Assembly (NCBI RefSeq): GCF_028548455.1
Contig: NZ_JAQQLF010000005.1
Coordinates: 166,365 to 230,364 of the forward strand
Origin: Vogesella aquatica
Lineage (GTDB): Bacteria > Pseudomonadota > Gammaproteobacteria > Burkholderiales > Chromobacteriaceae
Length of the DNA stretch: 64,000 nt
Reading direction: 5' to 3'
Under the pieces are notes generated by a model that worked only from the letters and a program-made list of their open reading frames with translations, did not search any database and had not been told where the DNA came from. Shown here piece by piece: positions 1 through 8,816 of the stretch. Positions within the stretch are counted from its first letter, which is position 1; each line of letters opens with the position of its first letter. The translations under genes and the position numbers were made by a program.

Positions 1-735
1 CGGCAAGATGGGCGCACTGGCTAGCGGCACACTGCTGACAGCGGCCTGTAGCAGGCCGGCCTGGCTGGTGATGCCGTTGTCGCCCACCGTGATGGCGCCG
101 TAAGGGTTCGCGTCCAGCAGCGCGTCCCAACCCTTGCCGTTGGCCGCAAAGGTCTTGTCGGTACGCAGCTTGCCGGCACTGCCACCCGCGGCGCTGGTAA
201 GCGCCAGCAAGTCACTATCGAAGCTGTCCGCCGTCAGCGCCGCCAGGTCGCCCTTGCCGGCCGCCAGAAAGTCATACAGCTGCTGGGTGGCCGCCTGGCC
301 GCGGCAGGTGTCGTCGGCGCAGCGGCTGCGCAGCCATTGCCGCAGCTGGGCATTGGTCAGCTGGTTCACGTTGACGTGGGTATCGCCGGCAAATACCGGT
401 GCGTACAGGGTGGTGCCGCCGGACTGCGCCTCCAGCACCATCGGTGCCTGCAGGCCGCTCATATCCAGGCTGAACGCGCCGTTGCTGTCGCTGGTGGTGC
501 GGCGGATTACGCCGGCGGCGTCGCGCAGGCTGATACGTGCGCTGGCCAGCGCCTTGCCGGTAGCCGCCACGCCGCTCAGCGTGGTGCTGCTGCCGGCGCT
601 GCCCGCAGCTGGCGCGCTGCCGGTATTCGCCGTAGTGCTACCCGCCGCACCGCCCCCGCCGCCGCCGCCGCCGCCGCAGGCAGCCAGACAAGCCAGCGCC
701 AGTACCAGGCCGGCGCGCTGAAAAGTATTGTTCAT
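1..735 (-). CDS. Lipoprotein, N-terminal part (runs off the window edge)
   Basis: An open frame of 245 codons runs from an ATG at 733-735 to the window edge without a stop. The start has a GAGGAG ribosome site 8 bases upstream. The first 20 residues form a lipoprotein signal ending in a LAAC lipobox, so the protein should be lipid-anchored in the envelope. A glycine run follows the cysteine, encoded by a (GCC)n repeat at about 655-678. After a Ser/Thr/Ala-rich linker there is a stretch resembling a carboxypeptidase-regulatory or Ig-like beta fold (around residues 55-110). I do not recognise the function. Confidence 0.75.
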   Translation of the reverse strand, partial: MNNTFQRAGLVLALACLAACGGGGGGGGGAAGSTTANTGSAPAAGSAGSSTTLSGVAATGKALASARISLRDAAGVIRRTTSDSNGAFSLDMSGLQAPMVLEAQSGGTTLYAPVFAGDTHVNVNQLTNAQLRQWLRSRCADDTCRGQAATQQLYDFLAAGKGDLAALTADSFDSDLLALTSAAGGSAGKLRTDKTFAANGKGWDALLDANPYGAITVGDNGITSQAGLLQAAVSSVPLASAPILP

Positions 736-767
736 GTTTGCATGCTCCTCGTGGATGGGTGTCGGGT

Positions 768-1121
768 TCAGAAGGCGCTGGGCAGTGGCTCGCCGGGTTT
801 CGCGCACTTGGGCAGCGAGTCCGAGGCAAACGAGCTGGCCATCACGCAGCGGAAGCGCTTGCTGCCAACCTGGGCGTTGTAATAGATGATGGTGCCGTTC
901 AGGCTGTTGTCGCGGCTGAGCTCGCTAACGCGCACCTGGCTGGCCGGCACCCCGAAATGCTTGGCGGTGGCGTCGGCCACCTGCTGGTCGCTGGCCACGC
1001 CAACGCCCAGTTTTTGCGCCACCACTGGCGCAAACGAGCAGGCGGCCAAGGGTAGGCAGGCCAGCAAGATACCGAGACGGCGCCAGTGCGCCAGGCGGGA
1101 TAAGGGGAAAACGCTGTGCAT
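768..1121 (-). CDS. Small predicted lipoprotein, 117 aa
   Basis: The start at 1121 is preferred over a longer frame because a GGAGG ribosome site lies 7 bases upstream and the product then begins with a signal peptide ending in a LAAC lipobox. The mature part is about 90 residues with two later cysteines (RFRC and PKCAKPG). It lies just downstream of the divergent sensor kinase and 32 bases before the larger lipoprotein on the same strand, so the two lipoproteins may be co-transcribed. No family was recognised. Confidence 0.65.
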   Translation of the reverse strand: MHSVFPLSRLAHWRRLGILLACLPLAACSFAPVVAQKLGVGVASDQQVADATAKHFGVPASQVRVSELSRDNSLNGTIIYYNAQVGSKRFRCVMASSFASDSLPKCAKPGEPLPSAF

Positions 1122-1259
1122 GAAAGCCTCCGGCAGTGTTGCTTGCCCGCATGTCGCCATGACATCAGACAGACTGATTGCAATAGCAGCAGCATAAGCA
1201 GCGGGTTTTCGTGTGAGAATCACTCACCGGTTGACCCCCACCCCCTCACTTGGCACACC

Positions 1260-2873
1260 ATGCAATTTCTCAGACACCGACACCGCTGGCCGCGCCGCGA
1301 CCTGCTCATCATGGCCAGCGTGGTCGCCATTGCCCTGGCGCTGCTCTACCTGCAAGTGCTGATGCACTGGTCCGCCAGCATCCACGAGGCCAGCCGCCGC
1401 TTTCGTGACCACAAGGACAATTTCTACCGCAGCTTCCAGCAGCACCTGGACCAGTCGCGCGGCGACGGTGCCAGCCTGACGCTGGCGCTGCGGCCAGACG
1501 GCAGCGTCGATAGCGCGCTGCTGCAGCGCATCTGCGGCCAACTGGCCAGCGGCACCTGGGCGCGCGCCGAGCTGGTTATTACCCGTGGCCAACACCCCGG
1601 CCGTCTGGCCTGCGGTAGCAACACACTACAAACCCTGGCAGCGCAAGACGTACTGAACGCACAGCAACTGGCCCATGCCCGCCAACCGCAGCCGGGGCCA
1701 GCCAGTACACGCCGGGCCAGACAAGGGCAAGACCCGATCCTGGAATGGCTGTACCCGCTGCCACACGCAGCCGGTACGCCGCTGCCGGGCTTTGTGCGCC
1801 TGCACTACCGCCTGCAAAGCGGTATCGATGCCGCCGTGCGCAGCCAGCCGGACCACGGCGAATACGCACTGGACGCAGACAACCCGCTGTCGCCCGACGA
1901 CGGCGACGACGCCTACCCGCCGGCCCCGCTACGGCAGAGTGCGCACTGGCCACCCGGGCGCTACATCGTGGACGAGCAGCTTGGCGGGCTATCGCTGCCG
2001 CCATGGGCAACCCACTGGGACAACCTGGACTACACCGCCAGCAGCGGCCAACCCTACCGCCTTACCCTGTTCGCGCGCAGCCCGCTGCATAGCTGGCTGG
2101 TCATCGAGCCGGCAGCCATCATCGTGATCGCGCTGTCCGCTGCGCTGTTCATCGTGGTGATCGGAATGACCTGGACGCTGCTGCGCACCCGCCAGCGTCT
2201 GCGCCGCGCCGCCGACAGCCGCCGCCGCCGGCTGGCCCGCCGCGCGCGCGAGCTGAAGCAGGCGCAAGAAGAACAGCAGCTGCTGGAAGCGGCGCTGCTG
2301 GACACCAGCGAGCGCGAAAAGCAGCGCCTTGGCAGCGAGCTGCACGACGGCGCCGGCCAGTCGCTGACCGCTGCGCGCCTGCTGGCCGATAGCCTGGCCA
2401 GCACCTTGCAGCCGCTACCGCCGGCGCTGGGCGCGCTGCAAAGCTGCCTGCAGCAGGCAGTAAACGAAGTGCGGCTGGGCGCGCGCGGCCTGACGCCCGC
2501 ACCGTTACTGGAAGACGGGCTGGAGCCGGCGCTGCAGGCGCTGGCCAGCCAGCACGACGGCAGCGGCGTCAGCGTAGCGCTACAGGTGTGCGACACGCCG
2601 CCCAAGCTCAGCGCCGAAGCGCGGCTGCACGTGTACCGCATCGCCCAGGAGGCTATCAACAACGCCATCCGTCATGGCCAGGCCAACCACGTCACGCTGG
2701 CGCTGGGCAACGCGCCATTGCTGACCGTGCAGGACAACGGCTGCGGCTTCGACCCGGCCGCCATCAGCCACGGCATCGGCCTGCGCTCGCAGCAACTGCG
2801 CGCTGGCCTGCTGGGCCGTAGCCTGCAACTGCAGACCGCACCCGGAAGAGGCACCACCGTATGTCTGGCCTGA
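1260..2873 (+). CDS. NarX/LytS-type sensor histidine kinase
   Basis: A 537-residue inner-membrane sensor kinase. One membrane segment lies at about residues 16-36 and a second at about 282-305, bracketing a periplasmic sensing domain of about 245 residues. A coiled-coil segment follows. The phosphorylated histidine is in the HisKA_3-type box ELHDGAGQ (His362), then an N-box (AINNAIRHG) and a glycine box (DNGCGFDP), as in GHKL ATPases of the NarX/UhpB group. I chose the ATG at 1260 because upstream codons give no signal or membrane sequence. Ribosome site is weak. The frame overlaps the next gene by 13 bases, which pairs it with that response regulator. The ligand is unknown. Confidence 0.85.
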   Translation: MQFLRHRHRWPRRDLLIMASVVAIALALLYLQVLMHWSASIHEASRRFRDHKDNFYRSFQQHLDQSRGDGASLTLALRPDGSVDSALLQRICGQLASGTWARAELVITRGQHPGRLACGSNTLQTLAAQDVLNAQQLAHARQPQPGPASTRRARQGQDPILEWLYPLPHAAGTPLPGFVRLHYRLQSGIDAAVRSQPDHGEYALDADNPLSPDDGDDAYPPAPLRQSAHWPPGRYIVDEQLGGLSLPPWATHWDNLDYTASSGQPYRLTLFARSPLHSWLVIEPAAIIVIALSAALFIVVIGMTWTLLRTRQRLRRAADSRRRRLARRARELKQAQEEQQLLEAALLDTSEREKQRLGSELHDGAGQSLTAARLLADSLASTLQPLPPALGALQSCLQQAVNEVRLGARGLTPAPLLEDGLEPALQALASQHDGSGVSVALQVCDTPPKLSAEARLHVYRIAQEAINNAIRHGQANHVTLALGNAPLLTVQDNGCGFDPAAISHGIGLRSQQLRAGLLGRSLQLQTAPGRGTTVCLA

Positions 2874-3514
2874 TGCTGCAACACGCGCTACTGGTGGACG
2901 ACCACCCCATCGTACGGCTGGGCTTGGCCGCGCTGCTGGGTAGCCACTGCCCAGGCGTGCGCATTGCCGAGGCCGGCAGCCTCACCGAAGCGCGCGCCGC
3001 GCTGGCCGCCACGCCACCGCAACTGACGCTGCTGGACATCAACCTGGGGCGCGGCAACGGCCTGCAACTGCTGCCCGAGCTACTGGCCGCTGGCAGCCGC
3101 GTGCTGGTGCTGTCGATACGCGACGAGGCCAGCATCATCGAACAGGCGTTGGCCGCCGGGGCCGACGGCTACCTGATCAAGGACGCGGCGGGCAAGGAGC
3201 TGGCGCAGGCGCTGGCTGCCCTGGCGCTGGGCCAGCGCTACCTGGCGCCCAATGTGGCGATACGGCTGGCTGGCCGCCAGGGGCTGCAAGCACCGCAAGG
3301 CGTGGACAGCCTGAGCGCCCGCGAGCTGGAGGTGTTCCTGCTGGTGGCGCAGGGTTTGGGCAAGGGCGAGATGGCCGCGCGGCTGGGTATCAGCGCCAAC
3401 ACGGTGGAAACCCACCGCCAGAAGCTGAAGCAGAAGCTGGGCGCCGATAGCCAGCACGCACTGCTAAAGCTGGCGCTGGCGCACACCGGCCGCGCACTGC
3501 ATACCCGCGATTGA
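2861..3514 (+). CDS. NarL/FixJ-family response regulator
   Basis: A 217-residue two-component regulator with an N-terminal receiver (LVDDHPIVRLG, phospho-acceptor in LLDINLGRGNG, conserved lysine in YLIKDAAG) and a C-terminal LuxR-type helix-turn-helix (LSARELEVFLLVAQGLGKGE...NTVETHRQKL). Its start lies inside the end of the kinase gene, with GGAAGAGG upstream, so the two are translationally coupled. It is the likely DNA-binding partner of that kinase. Targets cannot be read from the sequence. Confidence 0.9.
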   Translation: MSGLMLQHALLVDDHPIVRLGLAALLGSHCPGVRIAEAGSLTEARAALAATPPQLTLLDINLGRGNGLQLLPELLAAGSRVLVLSIRDEASIIEQALAAGADGYLIKDAAGKELAQALAALALGQRYLAPNVAIRLAGRQGLQAPQGVDSLSARELEVFLLVAQGLGKGEMAARLGISANTVETHRQKLKQKLGADSQHALLKLALAHTGRALHTRD

Positions 3515-3559
3515 ACAGGCCACCGGGCGAGTTGGCCGCAGCCTGCCGGCGAGAGCGTT

Positions 3560-4747
3560 TTACGGCCGCGTCGCCGCCAGCCGGCGTGCCACCGGCTGCC
3601 ATTGCACGGTGTTGGCGCGCTTGAGCTCGTAGGGCTTGCCCTGCTCTTGCGCCTGCCAGTACTGCCACGGCAGCGCTTTGTCGCCCAGCTCGTAGTCGTA
3701 GCCGTCGTAGGCGTCCTCACGCCAGGCGTACACCGCCCAGTGCGCGCCCTGCCCTTCCACTACCTGCAACACGTCTTCCAGATACGCCGCGCAACCCGGG
3801 CTGCGGCGGTGGCAACCGAACTCGGCGGCCACCATGCGGCTGGCCGGAATACGGTGCGCCCGCGCCCAGTCGTGTGCCGGCGCCAGCCAGGCGGCAACGG
3901 CATCTTTATCCCAACGCTGGCCGGCTACCACGCCGGGGTAGCGCCACGGCGTGGCCTGTTTGTGGTTCTTCGGGTTACTCCAGGCGTAGGGCTCGTACAT
4001 GTGGTAGGCGTACAGCGTGCGGCTATCGGCGCTGGGCTGCGGCCAGTAGGCCAGGCCGCCACGGGCGCTGGCGTACCAGCTACCGTCCAGCATGATCGGT
4101 GTTTTGGCGTCCACGCTGCGGATGGCGGCGGTGAGCTGGCGGTAGAACGCCGGCAAGTCGCGCGCGCCGCCTTGCTCGCGGCGGTACCAGGCTTGCAGCG
4201 CCGGCAGGCTGGCGTCCTCGGCCACGTCGCTGCCTTTTTCCGGCGCCGGCTCGTTCACCAGGTTGTAGGCGGCTACCGCCGGGTGGTCTTTCAGCTGCTG
4301 CGCCAGGTCACGCCAGAAGTCGGCGCTTTGCTGCCAGTAGCGCTTGTCTTGCCACAGGCGGCCGTCAAAACGGTTGTCGTTGTTCTGCCGCCAGCGCATG
4401 CCGGGCAGGCTCAGCGGGGCGATCACCACCTTGATGCCGGCAGCGTGGGCGGCGTCCAGGGTGGCGCGCAGGGTGGCGAGGTCGGCGGCCACCAGGCCCT
4501 GGTAGCGGTCGGCGTTGCCGATCAGGAAGTCGCGCTGCGCCGGCTGCCATTTGTCGTAGGCCAGCCGCACCCACTCCACGCCCTGGGTACGGGCGGCGCG
4601 GTACAGCGCGGCGTCGGGCACTTGCCGGTTCATGATGTTGACGCCGTGGCGCGGGCGCGCGTCCCAGAAAGTAATCAGGTCGGCGGCGTGGGCCAGGTTG
4701 GCCGCCAGCAGTGCGCCAGCCAGGCACAGGCGAAGAGGAAAAGCCAT
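3560..4747 (-). CDS. Secreted glycoside hydrolase family 5-like enzyme
   Basis: A 395-residue protein with a signal peptide (cleavage near AHA/A, residue 21) followed by a TIM-barrel glycosidase. The NEP motif in YNLVNEPAPE supplies the acid/base glutamate, and the glutamate of VAAEFGCHR fits the nucleophile at the end of beta strand 7. Both are typical of GH5 cellulase-like enzymes. The substrate is probably an extracellular beta-glucan or mannan, but this is not visible from sequence. A GGAGT ribosome site precedes the start. It is convergent with the response-regulator gene. Confidence 0.82.
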   Translation of the reverse strand: MAFPLRLCLAGALLAANLAHAADLITFWDARPRHGVNIMNRQVPDAALYRAARTQGVEWVRLAYDKWQPAQRDFLIGNADRYQGLVAADLATLRATLDAAHAAGIKVVIAPLSLPGMRWRQNNDNRFDGRLWQDKRYWQQSADFWRDLAQQLKDHPAVAAYNLVNEPAPEKGSDVAEDASLPALQAWYRREQGGARDLPAFYRQLTAAIRSVDAKTPIMLDGSWYASARGGLAYWPQPSADSRTLYAYHMYEPYAWSNPKNHKQATPWRYPGVVAGQRWDKDAVAAWLAPAHDWARAHRIPASRMVAAEFGCHRRSPGCAAYLEDVLQVVEGQGAHWAVYAWREDAYDGYDYELGDKALPWQYWQAQEQGKPYELKRANTVQWQPVARRLAATRP

Positions 4748-4813
4748 CGTTTACTCCGTGTATCAGATGGCGTCATTACAGCGCAGCGGCGGGGCTACTG
4801 TGTCAGGCGAATG

Positions 4814-5836
4814 TCAGAACCGCTCGCGCCAGCGGAACGCCCAGCGCCCCACCAGCAGCGTAAAGCCGGCCACCAGCGCCACCAGCAGCCAGAAGCCGTG
4901 CGGGTTGGCCGCAAACGGAATGCCGCCGACGTTCATGCCAAAGAAACCAGCCACCATATTGATGGGCAGCGCCAGCACGGTGACCAGCGTCAGCGTGAAC
5001 AGCGTGCGGTTGGTCTGCTCGTTCAGCATGGCGGCCAGCTCTTCCTGCAGCAGCTTGATGCGCTCTACCAGCGACACCAGGTCGCCCAGCACCAGCGAAA
5101 ATTCTTCGGTGGATTCGCGCAGGTCTTGCAGATCGTCGTCGTTTACCCAGGCCGGCGGCTTGTTCAGCAGGCGGAACACCGAGCCCGGCTCCGGCGCCAG
5201 CAGTCGTTGCAGCCGCACCAGCATGCGGCGCAGCGCGGCCAGCTCGGCACGGCGGTCGCCCAGGCGGTGCGCCAGCAGGCTGTCTTCCAGCGCGTCCACG
5301 CTGGCGGTGGTGTCGCGCACGATGCGGATCAGGATATCGGCCTGGTCTTGCAGCAGGTGCACCAGAAGGCCCAGCGGCGAGGCAAAAGCCGCCCCCCGCT
5401 TGACCGACGCGCGCAGCTGGTCGATGGCACGCAGCGGTTTGAGCCGCGCGCTCACCAGCACCTGTGGCGTGGCGCAGGCCCACATGGAGGCCACGTCGGT
5501 GACGCTGCGGTCGAACTCGAAGGTGACATCGTTGATCACCGCCAGCAGCGCTTCGTCCACGTGCTCCAGCCGTGTGGAGCCGGTGCCTGCGCCCAGCTGC
5601 TCGTAAAAGGCCTGCGGCAGGGCCGGCAGGCTGGTACGCAGCCAGCGCTGGCAGCCGCTGTGCGACAGGTTCAGGTGTAGCCAGACAAAGTGGCCCGCGG
5701 GCAGGCCGGCGGCCAACTGCTGCTGCAAGGCGGCCACGTCCAGCGCGCAGCCGGCCTGCTGCGGGGCAAAGCGGTAGGCACAAATCAAGCCCACCTGTTC
5801 TGCATCAAAACCTGCTGTTGCCGCTACCGCCCCCAT
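4814..5836 (-). CDS. zntB: CorA-family zinc transporter ZntB-like
   Basis: A 340-residue CorA-superfamily divalent cation transporter. The long acidic and helical N-terminal cytoplasmic domain is followed by two C-terminal membrane helices with the signature GMN between them (FGMNVGGIPFAANPHG). ZntB proteins are about 327 residues, matching this start at 5836, which has GAGGG six bases upstream. A longer frame starting at 5893 lacks a ribosome site. The ZntB rather than CorA assignment rests on the overall pattern and the GMNVGG(I/V)P loop. It acts in the inner membrane as a pentamer in characterised members. Confidence 0.8.
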   Translation of the reverse strand: MGAVAATAGFDAEQVGLICAYRFAPQQAGCALDVAALQQQLAAGLPAGHFVWLHLNLSHSGCQRWLRTSLPALPQAFYEQLGAGTGSTRLEHVDEALLAVINDVTFEFDRSVTDVASMWACATPQVLVSARLKPLRAIDQLRASVKRGAAFASPLGLLVHLLQDQADILIRIVRDTTASVDALEDSLLAHRLGDRRAELAALRRMLVRLQRLLAPEPGSVFRLLNKPPAWVNDDDLQDLRESTEEFSLVLGDLVSLVERIKLLQEELAAMLNEQTNRTLFTLTLVTVLALPINMVAGFFGMNVGGIPFAANPHGFWLLVALVAGFTLLVGRWAFRWRERF

Positions 5837-5926
5837 GCTGCTGCCCTCGCCTGACCGCGCCCACCGCGGCAGCGGCCAGTGTGCGACAAACACGTGACAA
5901 CACCGTGACGGGCTGATAGCAGCCGC

Positions 5927-6700
5927 CTAGCGTGGCCCCACCTGGCGCTGCACCACGCGCAACACCAGCGCACCACGCGCCTCTGCCTGCACCAGCGCCA
6001 GGCTTTGCCATTGCTCGCCGTTGGCCGCGGGCCAGCGTAGCGCCTGGCCGGGCTCGCGCCGCTGCCACCACTGCAGCGCAAAATCGCTGCGCCGCAGCAG
6101 CGACTGCTCCAGCCACGGCGCCGGGCAGGCGGCGCGTGGCGGCGGTACGCGGGCCACACCCAGCGGCTGCCGCGCCAACCAGCCCAGGTTGGCCGCAGGC
6201 GGCAACAATAGCTGCGCCTGCCACTGCCGCTGGCCCGCCTGCAGCAGCAGGCGGTAGCGGCCGCCGGCCAGCGGCGCGGCCAGGTCGGGCCCGGTGAGTC
6301 GGAAGCGGCGGCCGCCTTCGGCCTCGTAACGGGCGCCGGCCAGCAGATTGCTGCCGCTATCGTCCAGCAGCTGCGCGCTGCGGGCGTCGCCTTCGCCGCT
6401 AACGGTCACGCGATAGCTGCGCGCCAGCGGCATGTCGCGCTGCGCCAGCTCCAGCGTCAGCGCCGGCTGCCACGGCGGCAGCTGCACGGGCGCGTCCTTG
6501 CCGCAGTGCTCGGCGGCCAGCGCTGCGAGTGCGGCCTGCCAGCTATCGCGCTGCGCCTGGCTGGCCAGCTGCGGCCAACTGGCGGCCAACGCCTGCCACG
6601 CCGCCGCGGCATCACCGCCAAGCAGTGCACGGTTGACGGCGTCCAGCGGCGTGGCCGCCAGGCATGGCGCGGCCAGCATGATCAGCAGCAGGCGCTTCAT
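5927..6700 (-). CDS. Periplasmic protein, likely DUF2861 type, third gene of a kinase-regulator operon
   Basis: A 257-residue protein with a short signal peptide (MKRLLLIMLAAPCLA). Its ATG overlaps the stop of the upstream response regulator (ATGA), so it is translationally coupled. I believe it corresponds to the DUF2861 protein that follows vxrAB-type genes in Vibrio. This rests on gene order and general shape, not on alignment. A single cysteine pair (EHCGKD, RAACPAPW) could form a disulphide. It might be an accessory sensor or a cell-envelope effector of the operon. Confidence 0.6.
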   Translation of the reverse strand: MKRLLLIMLAAPCLAATPLDAVNRALLGGDAAAAWQALAASWPQLASQAQRDSWQAALAALAAEHCGKDAPVQLPPWQPALTLELAQRDMPLARSYRVTVSGEGDARSAQLLDDSGSNLLAGARYEAEGGRRFRLTGPDLAAPLAGGRYRLLLQAGQRQWQAQLLLPPAANLGWLARQPLGVARVPPPRAACPAPWLEQSLLRRSDFALQWWQRREPGQALRWPAANGEQWQSLALVQAEARGALVLRVVQRQVGPR

Positions 6701-7341
6701 GCCGCGTGCAGCCGGTAACCGACGCCGCGCAGCGTCTCGATGGTGATGCCGGGCAGCTTCTGCCGCAGCTGCAGGATGTGGGTGTCCACGGTGCGCGTGC
6801 TGGGAAAGTGGTCGTAGCCCCACACCTGGTTCAGCAGCTCGTCGCGGCTCATCACGCGGCCCACCATGCGCGCCAGCGTGGCCAGCAGCGCAAACTCGGT
6901 AGGCGACAGCGCCACCGCCTGCCCCTGCCAGCTGGCGGCCTGCCGCGCGGGGTACAGCTGCAAGGCGCCTACCTGCAGGCTGCCGTCGCCCAGCTGGCGC
7001 AGCTGGGCACGAATGCGCGCCAGCAACTCCTGATGGGCAAACGGTTTGCTCAGGTAGTCGCGGGCGCCGGCGTCCAGGCCGGCTATGCGGTCGGCCACCT
7101 CGACACGGGCGGTCAGCACGATCACCGGCAACGCCTTGCGCGCCAGCCAGCCCGGCAGGTGGCGCAGGCTGTCGCCATCAGGCAGGCTGCGATCCAGAAT
7201 CACCAGGTCGGCCTGGTGCCAGCAGGCGGCCACGCCGTCGACAGCGGCCTGCCACAGGCAGGTGTAGCCTTCGGCTTGCAGGTAGCGCTGCAGGCTGTCG
7301 CCCAGCAGCGGGTCGTCCTCGATCAACAACAGGGTACTCAT
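6697..7341 (-). CDS. OmpR-family response regulator
   Basis: A 214-residue OmpR/PhoB-type regulator. The receiver has LLLIEDDPLLGD, the acceptor aspartate in LVILDRSLPDG and the lysine in YLSKPFAHQE. The C-terminal winged helix carries LSPTEFALL, MSRDELLNQVWGYD and RTVDTHILQLRQKL. The start at 7341 overlaps the end of the kinase gene by ATGA. The 430-codon frame containing it begins far upstream in non-coding register. With the kinase and the following periplasmic gene it forms a three-gene coupled operon resembling Vibrio VxrAB/WigKR, which responds to cell-wall stress. Confidence 0.88.
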   Translation of the reverse strand: MSTLLLIEDDPLLGDSLQRYLQAEGYTCLWQAAVDGVAACWHQADLVILDRSLPDGDSLRHLPGWLARKALPVIVLTARVEVADRIAGLDAGARDYLSKPFAHQELLARIRAQLRQLGDGSLQVGALQLYPARQAASWQGQAVALSPTEFALLATLARMVGRVMSRDELLNQVWGYDHFPSTRTVDTHILQLRQKLPGITIETLRGVGYRLHAA

Positions 7342-8720
7342 GGTGCGCTTTCGGCCTGCCGCGCCGGCAGGCAAAGGGTGAAGGTGGTGGGCGGGCCGGA
7401 CAGCCGCAGCCGGCCGCCCATGCGGCGCATGGCGTCGGCGACGATGCCCAGCCCCAGGCCCATGCCGTCGCCGGCGCTGCCGCGCCGCAGCAGGCGGTGC
7501 AGGCGGTAATGCGGCAGGCGGCCGGCGTCGGTAACGTGCAAGCTCAGCACGCGGCCATCCCAGGCGGCGTGCAGCCGCCATGGCGCGCGGCCGTGGCGGC
7601 GGGCGTTGGCCAGCAGGTTGTCCAGGCACAGCGTCAGCCAGTACGGGGTGAGCAGCAGGGTCACATCCTGCTGCAGGCAGTAGTGGCACTGGTGGCGCTC
7701 GGCCACGCCGTCCAGCCAGTCGGCCAGCGGCACCGGCTGCAGTGCCTGTGCGAAATGGCCGGCACCCAGATAGTGGCGGCTGGCCTCTGCCAGCTGGCGC
7801 AAACGTGCCACACCGCCAGCCAGCTGGCCGAAGCTGTGCTGTGCGGCAGGCGGTAGCAGGTCGAACTGGCTGCGCAGCTGCTCTACCACACCGGCCAGGC
7901 CGGTGATGGGCGTGCGCAGCTCGTGGGTCAGCAATTGCAAGGCGCGGCGGCGTTCGCGCTCCAGGCGGCGGCGCTGCCAAGCCAGCCACAGCAGGCTACC
8001 CGCTGCGGCCAACACCAGCAGCCCGGCCAGCAAGCGCCACGGCCACGGGCTGGCTGGCAGCGGCTGCAGGCAATCGCGCCCCAGCCGCGCCTGGCACACG
8101 GCGCTGCCCTCGGGCGCCCACTGCCAGCCCAGCTCGGCCAGCAGCGGCTGCCACTGCACGGCACGGTACTGCCGCCAGTGGCCATCGTGCAGCCACCACA
8201 GGCTGTCGTCTTGCCGCAGCCAGCGCTCGCCGGCCAGCAGCGCGTCAAGCTTATCGTCGGGCAGCGCGGCCAACGGCGCCAGCGCGTCGCTACGCTCGCG
8301 TAGATGCAGGCCGGCAGCCGGTGCGCCTTGCGGCCAACGCTGGCGCCACACGCCGGCACTACTGCCGCCCAAGGGATGGACCGGGTGCGCTACCCACCAG
8401 GCAGCAGCTAAAGGTTGGCCGCGGCAATAGGCACGGGCGAACTGCTGCCACGCCGCCGGCACCGCGCCCAGGCTACCCTGGCACTGCTGCTGGTAGTGCG
8501 CCAGCTGGCGTAAGGCCATTAGCGGATAATCGCCCCACGCCGGCTGCAGGCTGCGCGGCTGCAGCAGCGCCTCCGGCAAGGCCTGCAAGGCAGCCAGCGG
8601 TACCGACGCCACCGGGGCCACCGGCAGCAGGCGCGCGGCCAGCGCCTCGGCAAGCGCGGCGACCGGCGGTGCGGCATGGGCGGCGTGGCCAAGCAGCCAC
8701 AGGATAAGCAGGCGTTTCAT
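7338..8720 (-). CDS. Sensor histidine kinase with DUF3404/VxrA-like periplasmic domain
   Basis: A 460-residue kinase with a signal peptide (MKRLLILWLLGHAAHAA), a periplasmic domain of about 210 residues containing HPVHPLGGSSAG, one membrane helix at about residues 225-245, a HisKA box (LTHELRTPITGLAG) and a HATPase domain (DNLLANARRHG, GDGMGLGLGIV). The HPLGGS segment and architecture suggest the DUF3404 sensor family of Vibrio VxrA. It overlaps the regulator gene by four bases. Periplasmic cysteines (QQQC, AYCRG, AVCQARLGRDC) could make disulphides. The stimulus is inferred only from family resemblance. Confidence 0.8.
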   Translation of the reverse strand: MKRLLILWLLGHAAHAAPPVAALAEALAARLLPVAPVASVPLAALQALPEALLQPRSLQPAWGDYPLMALRQLAHYQQQCQGSLGAVPAAWQQFARAYCRGQPLAAAWWVAHPVHPLGGSSAGVWRQRWPQGAPAAGLHLRERSDALAPLAALPDDKLDALLAGERWLRQDDSLWWLHDGHWRQYRAVQWQPLLAELGWQWAPEGSAVCQARLGRDCLQPLPASPWPWRLLAGLLVLAAAGSLLWLAWQRRRLERERRRALQLLTHELRTPITGLAGVVEQLRSQFDLLPPAAQHSFGQLAGGVARLRQLAEASRHYLGAGHFAQALQPVPLADWLDGVAERHQCHYCLQQDVTLLLTPYWLTLCLDNLLANARRHGRAPWRLHAAWDGRVLSLHVTDAGRLPHYRLHRLLRRGSAGDGMGLGLGIVADAMRRMGGRLRLSGPPTTFTLCLPARQAESAP

Positions 8721-8816
8721 CTGCTCATTATATGGCGGCGCAGCCAGGCTGCTGCGCGCTGCAACGCCGGCAGCAGCCCGCTATACTGGCGCCCTGTCAC
8801 CCAGCCGGTACCTGCC

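Noticed and set aside
3602..5680. 692-codon open frame opposite the GH5 and zntB genes
   Set aside because: It spans two real genes on the minus strand and has no recognisable domain or ribosome site.
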